A DNA stretch of 64,000 nucleotides from Planotetraspora sp. A-T 1434 (GTDB lineage Bacteria > Actinomycetota > Actinomycetes > Streptosporangiales > Streptosporangiaceae): the NCBI RefSeq assembly GCF_025420585.1, contig NZ_JAOEGB010000030.1:1-64000 (forward strand). Direction: 5' to 3'. The first letter of the stretch is position 1, and every line of letters begins with the position of its first letter. This document shows positions 17,171 through 25,295 of the stretch, in pieces. The notes under the pieces were generated by a model. It was given only the letters and a program-made list of their open reading frames with translations. It did no database searches and was not told where the DNA came from. The position numbers were made by a program, and so were the translations under genes.

Positions 17171-17308
17171 ATGCCTGTGGAGTTCCGCGGCCTCATCCTC
17201 GGCGGCCGCGCAGGTCGCCGCGTGATCCCGCTTGTCAGGCAGGCGGTCGCCGAGCGTGACCGCCAGAAGGCCCGTGTGTCCGCCGAGCTTGCTCCGGTTG
17301 GATCGTGA
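17171..17308 (+). CDS. Small ORF of 45 residues, function unknown
   Basis: Encodes MPVEFRGLILGG, RAGRRVIPLVRQAVAERDRQ and a short tail. The ATG follows AGAAAGGG at suitable spacing and the third codon positions are mostly G or C, as in real genes here. The middle is a basic amphipathic helix. The stop overlaps the possible GTG at 17305, and the GNAT gene starting at 17350 follows, so translation could be coupled. No family is recognised; it might be a remnant of a longer gene. Confidence 0.4.
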   Translation: MPVEFRGLILGGRAGRRVIPLVRQAVAERDRQKARVSAELAPVGS

Positions 17309-17349
17309 CGCTCCAAGCCGGGCGGCCCGATCATGATCGAGGTGGAGCC

Positions 17350-18045
17350 GTGAGCGCGCGGCATCCGTTGGACAATCCCGCCTACGAGTCGTTGTCGGGG
17401 GCGCACGCGCATCTGGCCGAGCGGCGTGGCGCCGTGCTGCGCTATCAGCCTGACGTCGCCCCGTTCCTCGCGCTGCCCAGTGAATCGTCCCCCGACGACT
17501 GGGACGATGTCGCCGCCCTGGCGGGACCCGACGCGGTGGTGCCCCTGGCCGGCCTGGCCGGCGCCCTCCCCGCCGGATGGCAGGTGGAGCTGAGCATGCC
17601 GGGCGTCCAGATGACCGGCGCCGATGTCGCCGGCGTACACGACGACGAGGCCGTCCTTCTGGGGCCCGAGGACGTCCCGGAGATGCTGGACCTCGTCGCG
17701 CGGACCCAGCCCGGCCCCTTCCTGCCACGGACCATCGCGCTCGGCGCCTACCTCGGCATCCGCCGGGGTGGCGCGCTGGTCGCGATGGCCGGTGAGCGGC
17801 TGCGCCCGCGGGGCTGGACGGAGATCAGCGCCGTCTGCACCGACGACGCCTTCCGAGGTCAGGGGCTCGCGACCCGGCTGGTGCTGGCGGTGGCGGCGGG
17901 CATCCGGGAGCGGGGGGAGACGCCGTTCCTCCATGCTCGCGCCGACAACACCACGGCGATCCGGCTCTACGAGACACTCGGCTTCCGGTTGCGCCAGACC
18001 ACGACCTTCCTCGCCGTACGGGTACCCACTTACCTGGCCGGCTGA
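17350..18045 (+). CDS. GNAT-family N-acetyltransferase (FR47-like)
   Basis: A 231-residue protein. The N-terminal half is an acyl-CoA N-acyltransferase-like module; the C-terminal half (about 125-225) is a canonical GNAT fold with TEISAVCTDDAFRGQGLATRLVLAV (R-G-Q-G-L-A acetyl-CoA loop) and HARADNTTAIRLYETLGFRLR. The GTG at 17350 follows GGTGGA and is preferred over GTG 17305, which overlaps the small ORF upstream. Substrate unknown. Confidence 0.85.
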   Translation: MSARHPLDNPAYESLSGAHAHLAERRGAVLRYQPDVAPFLALPSESSPDDWDDVAALAGPDAVVPLAGLAGALPAGWQVELSMPGVQMTGADVAGVHDDEAVLLGPEDVPEMLDLVARTQPGPFLPRTIALGAYLGIRRGGALVAMAGERLRPRGWTEISAVCTDDAFRGQGLATRLVLAVAAGIRERGETPFLHARADNTTAIRLYETLGFRLRQTTTFLAVRVPTYLAG

Positions 18046-18089
18046 CCCGGCGCACGATGATCCATGGCTGAGCTGTCAGGTCGCCCGGG

Positions 18090-18121
18090 TTGACAACCCC
18101 TAATACCTACCTAAATAGTAT
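18090..18121 (+). promoter_or_regulatory. Promoter of the peptide-type ABC/2OG operon
   Basis: TTGACA at 18090-18095 is a consensus -35. TAAATA (18112-18117, 16-bp spacing) or TAGTAT (18116-18121) can serve as the -10. The ATG at 18126 follows within 10 bases and has no ribosome site, so the transcript is probably leaderless. Confidence 0.6.
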
Positions 18122-18125
18122 AGAT

Positions 18126-19754
18126 ATGCCCAGAACGCTCGAGTTGCCTGATCAAGACACGCTCTCCAGACTGCCGGGCCTGTCCCGGCGGTTGTTCCTC
18201 GGGGGGACGGGCGCGGCGGCACTGACCGCGCTGCTCGCCGCCTGCGGAGCCGACACCACCCCCGCGACTTCGACGCCGTCCGCGGCGAGGGCCGCCGTCT
18301 CCGCCGCTCCCAAGCGCGGCGGCGTCCTGCGGGTGGGCACCCCGCCGCCGCCCACCAAGGTGGATCCGGTCAGCATGTACGACGGCAGCGCCATCGCGAT
18401 CGTGCAACTCGTCGCCGACTACCTGATCTGGCTCGACAAGGACTTCAAACTCGTCCCCCGCCTCGCGGAGAAGTGGGAGTCGCGGGACGGTGGTAAGCGC
18501 TGGGTCTTCACCCTGCGCCAGGGCGTCAAGTTCTCCGACGGCACGCCGCTCGACGCCGACGCCGTCAAGGCCACGTTCGATCGGCTGCTCGACCCCAAGA
18601 GCAAGTCCGCGGCGCTGTCGGCGTTCGACAGCGTCCTCGCCCGGGGCGGCGTCAACGTCTCCGGGCCGTCGACAGTCGTTTTCACCCTGGAGCGGCCCTT
18701 CTCGGACTTCCCCTACCTGGTCTCCGCAGGCAACTACAACGCGGTGATCCTGAAGAAGGACCACGCGGGCGACTTCACCAAGAACCCCATCGGCACCGGG
18801 CCGTTCCTGCTCCGGTCCTACGACCTGTCCCGTGGGGCGTCGCTGGTTCGTAACCCGTCGCACTGGCGGGAGGGGCGCCCGTACCTGGACGGGATCGAGG
18901 TGAAGTTCTACGCCGACGACCAGGCAGACCTGCTGGCGCTCCAGAGCGGCGAGATCGACGCGCAGATCCTCAGCAGGGCCCAGCTCGTCGGGCCGCTGAA
19001 GGGCGCGGGCGACATCGTGGTGGACCAGGTGCCGGCCACCGCCCTCACCGCCTTCACGTTCCGCGTGGACCAGCCGCCCTTCGATCGCAAGGAGGTCAGG
19101 CAGGCCGTCGCGTACGCACTGGACCGCCCCGGCCTCAACGCCACCCTCTACGAGGGGATCGGCGCGCTCGGCAACGACCACCTGTTCGCTGCCCTGTTCC
19201 CGGCCGCGCCGGCCGACATCCCGCAGCGTGGTAAGGACCCCGCGAAGGTGGCCGAACTGCTCGGCGGCCAGAAGCTCACCTTTCCGCTGACGTTCGACCC
19301 GCCGACCAAGGACTACGCGCTGGCCCTGCAGGCCCAGCTGAAGGCGGTCGGCATCGAGGTCACCCTCGACCAGCGCACCTCCGCCGACTTCTACGGCGGC
19401 GACCAGGAGAAGGACACGCCCTGGCTGTTCAGCACGGCCAATCTGGTCGGCTGGGCCGGACGGGCGGTGCCGAGCCAGTTCATCATCCCGATGGTCAAGT
19501 CCGGCGGGGTGTGGAACGGCTCCAAGTACGCCAATGCCGCGCTCGACGCCGCCGCGGACGCGTACGACGCGGCCACCACCGACACCGAGCGCAAGGCCCA
19601 GGCCGAGATCATCGCCAAGGCGCTGAACGAGGACGTCCCCGTCGTCATCTCCGTGTGGGGCGGCGCGGTCCGCGCACACAACGGCGCGAAGTTCGCCGGG
19701 GTCGCCGCCCATCCGTCGAACTACGTGGACTTCAGCGAGGTTCACGCGCTGTGA
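18126..19754 (+). CDS. ABC transporter substrate-binding lipoprotein, oligopeptide (DppA/OppA) family
   Basis: A 542-residue family-5 solute-binding protein. The N-terminus has a twin-arginine motif SRRLFLGG and lipobox LLAACG, so it is a Tat-exported lipoprotein anchored outside the membrane. Family marks include GGVLRVGTPPPP, WVFTLRQGVKFSDGTPLDADAVKATFDRLLD and a VRQAVAYALDR-like segment. These proteins bind peptides, nickel chelates, opines or other amine-containing metabolites. It is the first gene of a seven-gene operon coupled by 4-bp overlaps; the permease start (GTGA) overlaps its stop. Ligand unknown. Confidence 0.92.
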   Translation: MPRTLELPDQDTLSRLPGLSRRLFLGGTGAAALTALLAACGADTTPATSTPSAARAAVSAAPKRGGVLRVGTPPPPTKVDPVSMYDGSAIAIVQLVADYLIWLDKDFKLVPRLAEKWESRDGGKRWVFTLRQGVKFSDGTPLDADAVKATFDRLLDPKSKSAALSAFDSVLARGGVNVSGPSTVVFTLERPFSDFPYLVSAGNYNAVILKKDHAGDFTKNPIGTGPFLLRSYDLSRGASLVRNPSHWREGRPYLDGIEVKFYADDQADLLALQSGEIDAQILSRAQLVGPLKGAGDIVVDQVPATALTAFTFRVDQPPFDRKEVRQAVAYALDRPGLNATLYEGIGALGNDHLFAALFPAAPADIPQRGKDPAKVAELLGGQKLTFPLTFDPPTKDYALALQAQLKAVGIEVTLDQRTSADFYGGDQEKDTPWLFSTANLVGWAGRAVPSQFIIPMVKSGGVWNGSKYANAALDAAADAYDAATTDTERKAQAEIIAKALNEDVPVVISVWGGAVRAHNGAKFAGVAAHPSNYVDFSEVHAL

Positions 19755-20707
19755 GAAGGTTCCTGCTGCGGCGGCTCGCCACGATACCGCTGACATTGTT
19801 CGCGGTGTCGCTGCTGGTCTACGCGGCCACCGAGCTGGTGCCCGGCGACGTGGCGCGGACCATCCTTGGGCGGGAGGCGAGCCCGGCGTCGGTCGCGGCG
19901 CTGCGCGCGCAGCTCGGGCTCGACCGGCCGGTCGTCCAGCGCTACCTGGACTGGCTGTCGGGTTTCCTCACCGGCCGCTGGGGCGACTCGTACACGCTGG
20001 GCGCGCCGGTGCGCGGGCTGGTGCTCGACCGGCTCGGGGCCTCGCTGCTGCTCGCCGGCCTGGCGTTCGCGCTGCTCGTGCCGGTCGCGCTCACGCTCGG
20101 GCTGATCGCCGGGGTCAGCCACGACCGTCCGGCCGACCGGGTGATCAGCGTCACGGGTCTGACGCTCGGGGCGGTGCCCGAGTTCGTCACCGGGGTGGTG
20201 CTGCTGGTCGTCTTCGCCGTGCGGCTGCACTGGCTCCCCGCGTCCGCGCAGGCACCGGAGGGCGCCTCGCCGGTGACCAGGCTCGGTCACCTCGTCCTGC
20301 CCGCGCTGTCGCTGGTGCTGCTGTGCATGGGCTACGTCGCCCGGCACGTCAGGGCCAGCACCGTCGCCTCGGTCGAGAGCCCGTACGCGCGGGCGGCCGC
20401 GCTGCGGGGGGCCACCCGCGCCCAGGTGGTGCGCCGGCACGTGCTGCGCAACTCCACGGTCCCCGCCACCAGCGCGCTCGGCGTGCAGCTTCAGTTCCTG
20501 CTCGGGGGGCTCGTCTCGGTGGAGTTGCTGTTCAACTACCCGGGCGTCGGGGCGCTGCTGCTCCAGTCCGCGGTCGACAAGGACCTGCCCACACTGCAGG
20601 CGGTGGCGATGGTGCTCGGTGTCCTCTACATGCTGATCGTGCTCGCGGCCGACCTCACGTACCGGCTGCTCGACCCGCGCGTCAGGCTCGGAGAGGCGGT
20701 CGCGTGA
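19751..20707 (+). CDS. ABC transporter permease, DppB/OppB type
   Basis: A 318-residue inner-membrane permease with six hydrophobic segments. RRFLLRRLATIPLTLFAVSLLVY and ELVPGDVARTILG are the usual DppB opening, and the coupling loop YARAAALRGATRAQVVRRHVLRNS contains the EAA motif (A-x-x-x-G). The GTG at 19751 overlaps the preceding stop by 4 bases. It pairs with the next permease to form the channel. Confidence 0.92.
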   Translation: MRRFLLRRLATIPLTLFAVSLLVYAATELVPGDVARTILGREASPASVAALRAQLGLDRPVVQRYLDWLSGFLTGRWGDSYTLGAPVRGLVLDRLGASLLLAGLAFALLVPVALTLGLIAGVSHDRPADRVISVTGLTLGAVPEFVTGVVLLVVFAVRLHWLPASAQAPEGASPVTRLGHLVLPALSLVLLCMGYVARHVRASTVASVESPYARAAALRGATRAQVVRRHVLRNSTVPATSALGVQLQFLLGGLVSVELLFNYPGVGALLLQSAVDKDLPTLQAVAMVLGVLYMLIVLAADLTYRLLDPRVRLGEAVA

Positions 20708-21534
20708 CTGCGATCCCGCTGCCTCTCCCCAGACGGCGCTTCGGCGTCGCGCTCGCTGTGGGAGCCGCGCTGGTCGCGGCCTGGACGGTCGTGGCGCTGC
20801 TGTGGCCGTCGCTCGCGCCCTTCGATCCCGGGGCGCAGGACCCGCTTCGGCGCTTCGCCGCGCCGGGGGCCGGGCATCTGCTCGGCACCGACCAGTTCGG
20901 CCGTGACACCTTCTCCCGCATGCTGGCGGGCGCCCGCCCCGTCCTGCAGGTCGCGCCGCTCGCCACCGTGCTCGGCGTGCTGCTGGGCACGGCCATCGGC
21001 CTGGTCGCGGGCACGCTTGGCGGTCTGGTAGACGAGATCGTGATGCGACTGCTGGACGCGGTCGCGGTCTTTCCCGCGATCATCGCGGCCGTGCTCTTCG
21101 TGGCGCTCGCCGGACGGTCGGTGACCGTTATGGTGCTGGTCATCGCGGGCGCGTTCACCCCGATCGTGGCCCGCAGCGTACGCGCCGCGACGCTGGTCGA
21201 GCGTGAGAAGCCGTACGTGGAAGCGGCCAGGCTGCGGGGCGAGCGGCCCTGGGCGCTCATGGGACGAGAGATCCTGCCGAACGTCGGGACGACCGTGCTG
21301 GTCGAGGCCACCTCGCGCTTCGGCGACGCGATCTTCGCCGCCGCCACCCTGTCATTCCTCGGTCTCGGCCAGCCGCCCGGCTCGCCCGACTGGGGCGCCT
21401 CGGTGTCGGACAACAGGGTCTGGCTCCAGATCGCCCCTTGGACCGTGCTCGCGCCCGCGCTGGCCATCGCGTCCCTCGTCGTCGGCATCGCCCTGGTCGC
21501 CGACGCGCTGCGTGCCCGATGGGAGGCGTCATGA
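20704..21534 (+). CDS. ABC transporter permease, DppC/OppC type
   Basis: A 276-residue permease. The LLGTDQFGRDTFSRMLAGAR segment after the first helix is diagnostic for DppC; the EAA loop is YVEAARLRGERPWALMGREILPN, and LSFLGLGQPPGSPDWGASV follows as in the family. The GTG at 20704 overlaps the preceding stop (GTGA), and its own stop overlaps the ATPase start. Confidence 0.92.
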   Translation: MTAIPLPLPRRRFGVALAVGAALVAAWTVVALLWPSLAPFDPGAQDPLRRFAAPGAGHLLGTDQFGRDTFSRMLAGARPVLQVAPLATVLGVLLGTAIGLVAGTLGGLVDEIVMRLLDAVAVFPAIIAAVLFVALAGRSVTVMVLVIAGAFTPIVARSVRAATLVEREKPYVEAARLRGERPWALMGREILPNVGTTVLVEATSRFGDAIFAAATLSFLGLGQPPGSPDWGASVSDNRVWLQIAPWTVLAPALAIASLVVGIALVADALRARWEAS

Positions 21535-23339
21535 GCGACGGACTGCGCGTGGAGGGGCTCACGGTCGCCTATCGGGGCGTCGAAGCCGTCAGCGACGTCT
21601 CGTTCTCCGTCGCGCCCGGCACGACGTACGGGCTGGTGGGGGAGTCGGGATGCGGTAAGACGACGCTCGGGCGCGCGCTCGGTGGCGGCCCGCCGCCCGG
21701 TGGGGCGGTCACGGGGGGCCGGGTGTACGTGGACGGCGTCGACGTGTTCGGCCTGTCCCCGGCCGAGCTGCGCCGCTGGCGCGGGTCCGCGCTCGCGGTG
21801 GTCCACCAGGAGGCGGGCAGCTCGCTCGACCCGACCATGCGGGTCGGCCCGCAACTCGCCGAGATCCTGCGGGCACACGGGCGCAGCCGCGCCGATGCCC
21901 GGCGCGAGACGCTCGGCCTGCTGGAGAAGGTCCGGCTGCCCGACCCCGCGGCCATTGCCAGGCGCTACCCGCACCAGCTGTCCGGCGGCCAGCAGCAGCG
22001 GGTCGTCATCGCGGCCGCGCTCGCGGGCCGCCCCCGCCTGCTCGTGCTGGACGAGCCGACGACCGGGCTCGACGCGACGGTCGAGCGGGAGATCCTCGAC
22101 CTCATCTCGGCGCTGCGCGCGGACATCGGCGCGGCCGTCCTGCTGATCAGCCACGATCTGGCCCTGGTCGGGCGGCTGTGCGACGAAGTCGGCGTGCTGT
22201 ACGCGGGTCGCGTCGTGGAGCAGGGCCCGGCCGCGTCCGTGCTGTCGGCGCCCAAGCATCCGTACACGGCGGCGCTGCTCGGCAGCGTCCCCAGGATCGG
22301 GGTGTCCCGGCGGTCGCGCCCGCTGGCCGCGATTCCCGGCCGCCCGCCCGCCCCGGGGGAGCAGGCGCGGGGCTGCGCCTTCGCGCCGAGGTGCGCCGCC
22401 GCCGACGAGCAGTGCCGCACGGTCCTGCCGGTGCTCGACCAGGTCCGCTGCCACCATCCGGGCGCGTCGGCCGTCCCGGCTGAGGTGGCGGGACCGCAGG
22501 ACGTGCCCGCGCCCGGCGCGCCGCTGCTCGAAGTGCGTGGCCTGACCATCGCGTACGGCAGGACGACCGTTCTGCACGGCGTCGACCTCACTGTGCGAAA
22601 GGGGGAGATCGTGGGCCTGGTCGGCGAGTCGGGCAGCGGCAAGACGACGCTCGCCCGCGCGGTCGCGGGCCTCGGGCCGCACGGCACGGGGACGATCACG
22701 CTCGGGGGGACGGAACTCGCCGTCGGCGTGGGCCGCAGGGACCAGGCGACCAGGCGGCGCGTCCAGATGGTCTTCCAGAACGTCGACGGGTCGCTGAACC
22801 CGAGCCATACCGTGCGCACGATCCTGGCCCGCGCGCTGCCAGAGCGCACCCTCAAAAAGCCGGGAAAGCCGGGAAAGCCGGGAAAGCCGGGAAAGCCGGG
22901 CACAGGGCAGGGCGACCCCGAGCGGCTGGCCGAGCGGTCCGGCCTCGACCCACACCTGCTCGGCTCCCGGCCCGACCGCCTGTCGGGCGGCCAGAAGCAG
23001 CGGGTCGCGATCGCGCGCGCCTTCGCGGGCGAGCCCGACCTGGTGATCTGTGACGAACCGGTGTCCGCGCTGGACGTCAGCGTGCAGGCGGGGGTGCTGC
23101 GGCTGCTCGCCGACCGGCAGCGTGCGACCGGCGTGTCCTACCTCTTCATCTCCCACGACCTGGCGGTGGTCGGCTACCTGGCCGACCGGATCGCCGTCAT
23201 GCGCGACGGCCGGATCGTCGAGGAGGGACCCGCGGAGCAGGTCCTGCTCGCGCCCCGGCATCCGTATACGGCTTCCCTCGTCGCCGCCGCCAGGAACGAC
23301 CCGCCGCGCGAGCGGGAGAAGGAGGACGCCACCGCCTGA
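21531..23339 (+). CDS. Fused double ABC ATPase (DppD-DppF type)
   Basis: A 602-residue protein with two complete nucleotide-binding domains. Domain 1: Walker A GESGCGKTT (about residue 40), signature LSGGQQQR, Walker B LLVLDEPTTG. It is followed by the oligopeptide-type C-terminal segment GCAFAPRC, whose cysteines may bind an Fe-S cluster or metal. Domain 2: GESGSGKTT, LSGGQKQR, LVICDEPVSALD. The helical part of domain 2, between Q-loop and signature, carries a Gly-Lys-Pro repeat coded by four exact 9-bp units. Start ATG at 21531 overlaps the permease stop. It powers the importer of this operon. Confidence 0.93.
   Translation: MSDGLRVEGLTVAYRGVEAVSDVSFSVAPGTTYGLVGESGCGKTTLGRALGGGPPPGGAVTGGRVYVDGVDVFGLSPAELRRWRGSALAVVHQEAGSSLDPTMRVGPQLAEILRAHGRSRADARRETLGLLEKVRLPDPAAIARRYPHQLSGGQQQRVVIAAALAGRPRLLVLDEPTTGLDATVEREILDLISALRADIGAAVLLISHDLALVGRLCDEVGVLYAGRVVEQGPAASVLSAPKHPYTAALLGSVPRIGVSRRSRPLAAIPGRPPAPGEQARGCAFAPRCAAADEQCRTVLPVLDQVRCHHPGASAVPAEVAGPQDVPAPGAPLLEVRGLTIAYGRTTVLHGVDLTVRKGEIVGLVGESGSGKTTLARAVAGLGPHGTGTITLGGTELAVGVGRRDQATRRRVQMVFQNVDGSLNPSHTVRTILARALPERTLKKPGKPGKPGKPGKPGTGQGDPERLAERSGLDPHLLGSRPDRLSGGQKQRVAIARAFAGEPDLVICDEPVSALDVSVQAGVLRLLADRQRATGVSYLFISHDLAVVGYLADRIAVMRDGRIVEEGPAEQVLLAPRHPYTASLVAAARNDPPREREKEDATA
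22861..22896. repeat. Four perfect 9-bp tandem repeats in the ABC ATPase gene
   Basis: The unit CGGGAAAGC is repeated four times and encodes Gly-Lys-Pro repeats inside the second ATPase domain, in a surface helical region before the signature motif. It is in frame. Confidence 0.9.
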
Positions 23340-23361
23340 CCGGCCGTTCGCACGCACCTCA

Positions 23362-23414
23362 CCCCCGGAGACATCCCCTCGGAGACATCCCCTCGGACGC
23401 ATCCCTCGGAGACA
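23362..23414. repeat. Degenerate 15-bp tandem repeat in the leader of the hydrolase-fold gene
   Basis: Four copies of a unit close to CCTCGGAGACATCCC occupy the 79-bp gap between the ATPase and the next gene. Each copy contains a GGAG element; the last copy provides the ribosome site for ATG 23419. This is the only non-overlapping junction in the operon. Confidence 0.7.
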
Positions 23415-23418
23415 CAGC

Positions 23419-24276
23419 ATGTCGACCAAGCTCGCCGTACCCGACCAGGAATTCGCCCTGGTGCCGGTCACCGACCCGCGCCGGATCCAGCGCCGCTGGC
23501 TCAGCGTCGTGGCCGGAGGCCACGTCAGTGGCGTCACGTGGGGCAACCCGCCCATCCAGACCGTGCTGCTGCACGACGCCGGGCGCAGCGCGCGCTCCTT
23601 CGACCGGCTGCTGTTCGCGTTGGACCGTCCGGCGCTCGCGCTCGACCTGCCCGGTCACGGCCGTTCGAACTGGCGCAACGGCGGCGACTACGCCCCGCGC
23701 CGACTCGCCGGGGCGACCGCCGAGGCCATCAGATCGTTCGCCCCCGCCGCCCGGCTGGTCGTCGGCGCCGGGCTCGGCGCGCTCACGGCGATCGCGCTGA
23801 CCATCAGGAGGCCCGAGCAGGTCGGCGCGCTCGTCCTGCTGGACACCCTGCCGGGATCGGGCGTCGGACCCGTCCCGTCCGATTCCCCCCGGTACGCGTC
23901 TCAGGAGGAGGCGCTCGACGAGCTGCGGCGCATCCGGCCCGAGGAGGCGGAGGCCGACCTGGCCGACGACGTTCGCTACGAGACCGCCCAGGAGCCGGAC
24001 GAAACCTGGGCCTGGCGCCACCACCTGGGCAACCTGCCCGCCGACGCGGCCGGGAACCTTGACGACGCGACCCTGTGGGAGCCACTTGCCGCGCTGGCCG
24101 CCCGCCAGATCCCCGTCGTCCTCGTACGGCCCGCCGAGGGCGGCCGCCTCAGCGACGAGGCCGTCGCCGAGTTCCGTCGACGCGTGCCTACCGCCGACGT
24201 CGTGGCCGCTGGGGAGCCCGAGCTGCCCCAGCTGCTGCGCGACCTGCTCGACCAGATCCAAAGGAGCACCGTATGA
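23419..24276 (+). CDS. Alpha/beta-hydrolase-fold protein lacking the catalytic triad
   Basis: A 285-residue protein with the alpha/beta-hydrolase layout: TVLLHDAGRSARSFDRLL (oxyanion region), LALDLPGHGRSNW, then the nucleophile elbow and LLDTLPG. The elbow reads G116-A-G118-L-G120, so the position of the nucleophile (G-x-S-x-G) is glycine. No acid is obvious in VVLVRPAEGGRLSDE, and the usual histidine near the end is missing (VVAAGEPELPQLL). It is probably a non-hydrolytic member, perhaps a binding protein, or an enzyme that does not need a nucleophile. The ATG at 23419 follows a repeated GGAGAC element. It overlaps the oxygenase gene by 4 bases. Confidence 0.85.
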   Translation: MSTKLAVPDQEFALVPVTDPRRIQRRWLSVVAGGHVSGVTWGNPPIQTVLLHDAGRSARSFDRLLFALDRPALALDLPGHGRSNWRNGGDYAPRRLAGATAEAIRSFAPAARLVVGAGLGALTAIALTIRRPEQVGALVLLDTLPGSGVGPVPSDSPRYASQEEALDELRRIRPEEAEADLADDVRYETAQEPDETWAWRHHLGNLPADAAGNLDDATLWEPLAALAARQIPVVLVRPAEGGRLSDEAVAEFRRRVPTADVVAAGEPELPQLLRDLLDQIQRSTV

Positions 24277-25295
24277 CCCACCAGATCCCCGTCGTGGACC
24301 TCGAACTCGCCCTCAGCGACGACGCACCGGCAGAGCTGCTCCAGTCCGTACGGGAGACCGCCGAGCGGATCGGCATCATCCAGGTCGTCAACCACGGCGT
24401 GCCCGAAGAGCTGATCGACGGCTTCCACGACTCCATCGGCCGGGTGCTCGACCTGCCGCGCGAGGAGAAGGCGCGGCTGGCCAGCCCGACCGGACACCCG
24501 TTCCGCGGTTGGCGGCAGTGGCCGGACGACTTCGGCCGTCTGGAGCTCGAACGCTACAACATCGGCCAGTTCGACAGCGCCGAGGAGGCCGTCGCGGCAG
24601 GCCTCTCCGAGGAGTACGCCCAGCTGTACACACACGTCAACGTGTGGCCGCCGCAGGAGCCCGGCCTGCGCGAGCTGGCCAAGAACTACCACGACGCGTC
24701 CGTGGGCGTGGCGGAGCGGGTGCTCGCCCTCTACGCGCGGGTGCTCGACGTGCCGCTGTCGACGTTCCCGATCGCGGGCCGTCCTCACTACACGACCTTC
24801 GTCGTCAACGACTACCCGACCTGGTCCTACGACGAGGCGTCCTCGGACGAGGAGAAGCTCCTGCTGCTCGAACACGCGGACGGCTCCGTTCTCACCGTGC
24901 TGCACCAGCGCGGCGACTACGCGGGGCTCCAGGGCCAGGCGCCCGACGGGAGCTGGATTCCCGTGCCGATCGTGCCCGGCGCGTTGCAGGTCTTCTCCGG
25001 CCACATCCTGACCCAGTGGACCAACGACCGGCTGACGGCGGGACGCCACCGTGTCGTCGCGGGCGGCACCGTCACCCGGCGCTCCACCGCCGTGTTCTGG
25101 CACCCGTCGCTCGACACCGTGATCGAGCCCCTGGCGCCGTTCGTCGGAGCCGACGGCACCGACTACGAGCCCGCGCTGCTGTGGGACCGTGTCAAGGACA
25201 ACGTCGAGAACTACCTTCAGGTGTTCGGCCGCCCCGACCAGGTCGCCGCCTGGCGCGAGGGCCGGCCGTACGTCGCGGAACTGGCTGAGGTGTGA
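24273..25295 (+). CDS. Isopenicillin-N-synthase-family 2OG-Fe(II) oxygenase
   Basis: A 340-residue DIOX/IPNS-family oxygenase. The N-terminal DIOX_N part has IPVVDLE and GIIQVVNHGVPEELI. The iron ligands are complete: His201-x-Asp203 (LLEHADGSVLTVL) and His259 (GRHRVV). Arg270-Ser271 is the usual 2-oxoglutarate-binding R-x-S position in a closely spaced variant (VTRRSTAVF). Such enzymes hydroxylate, desaturate or cyclise small molecules. Being coupled to an oligopeptide-type importer suggests that it modifies the imported compound. The ATG at 24273 overlaps the previous stop (ATGA), and its stop overlaps the DUF427 start. Confidence 0.9.
   Translation: MTHQIPVVDLELALSDDAPAELLQSVRETAERIGIIQVVNHGVPEELIDGFHDSIGRVLDLPREEKARLASPTGHPFRGWRQWPDDFGRLELERYNIGQFDSAEEAVAAGLSEEYAQLYTHVNVWPPQEPGLRELAKNYHDASVGVAERVLALYARVLDVPLSTFPIAGRPHYTTFVVNDYPTWSYDEASSDEEKLLLLEHADGSVLTVLHQRGDYAGLQGQAPDGSWIPVPIVPGALQVFSGHILTQWTNDRLTAGRHRVVAGGTVTRRSTAVFWHPSLDTVIEPLAPFVGADGTDYEPALLWDRVKDNVENYLQVFGRPDQVAAWREGRPYVAELAEV

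Noticed and set aside
22861-22896. CRISPR-like array
   Set aside because: The repeats are contiguous 9-bp units without spacers and lie in frame within an ABC ATPase.
20682-23555. A 957-codon minus-strand frame opposite the importer operon
   Set aside because: The plus strand has full permease and ATPase motifs with overlapping starts; the antisense product is low-complexity and family-free.
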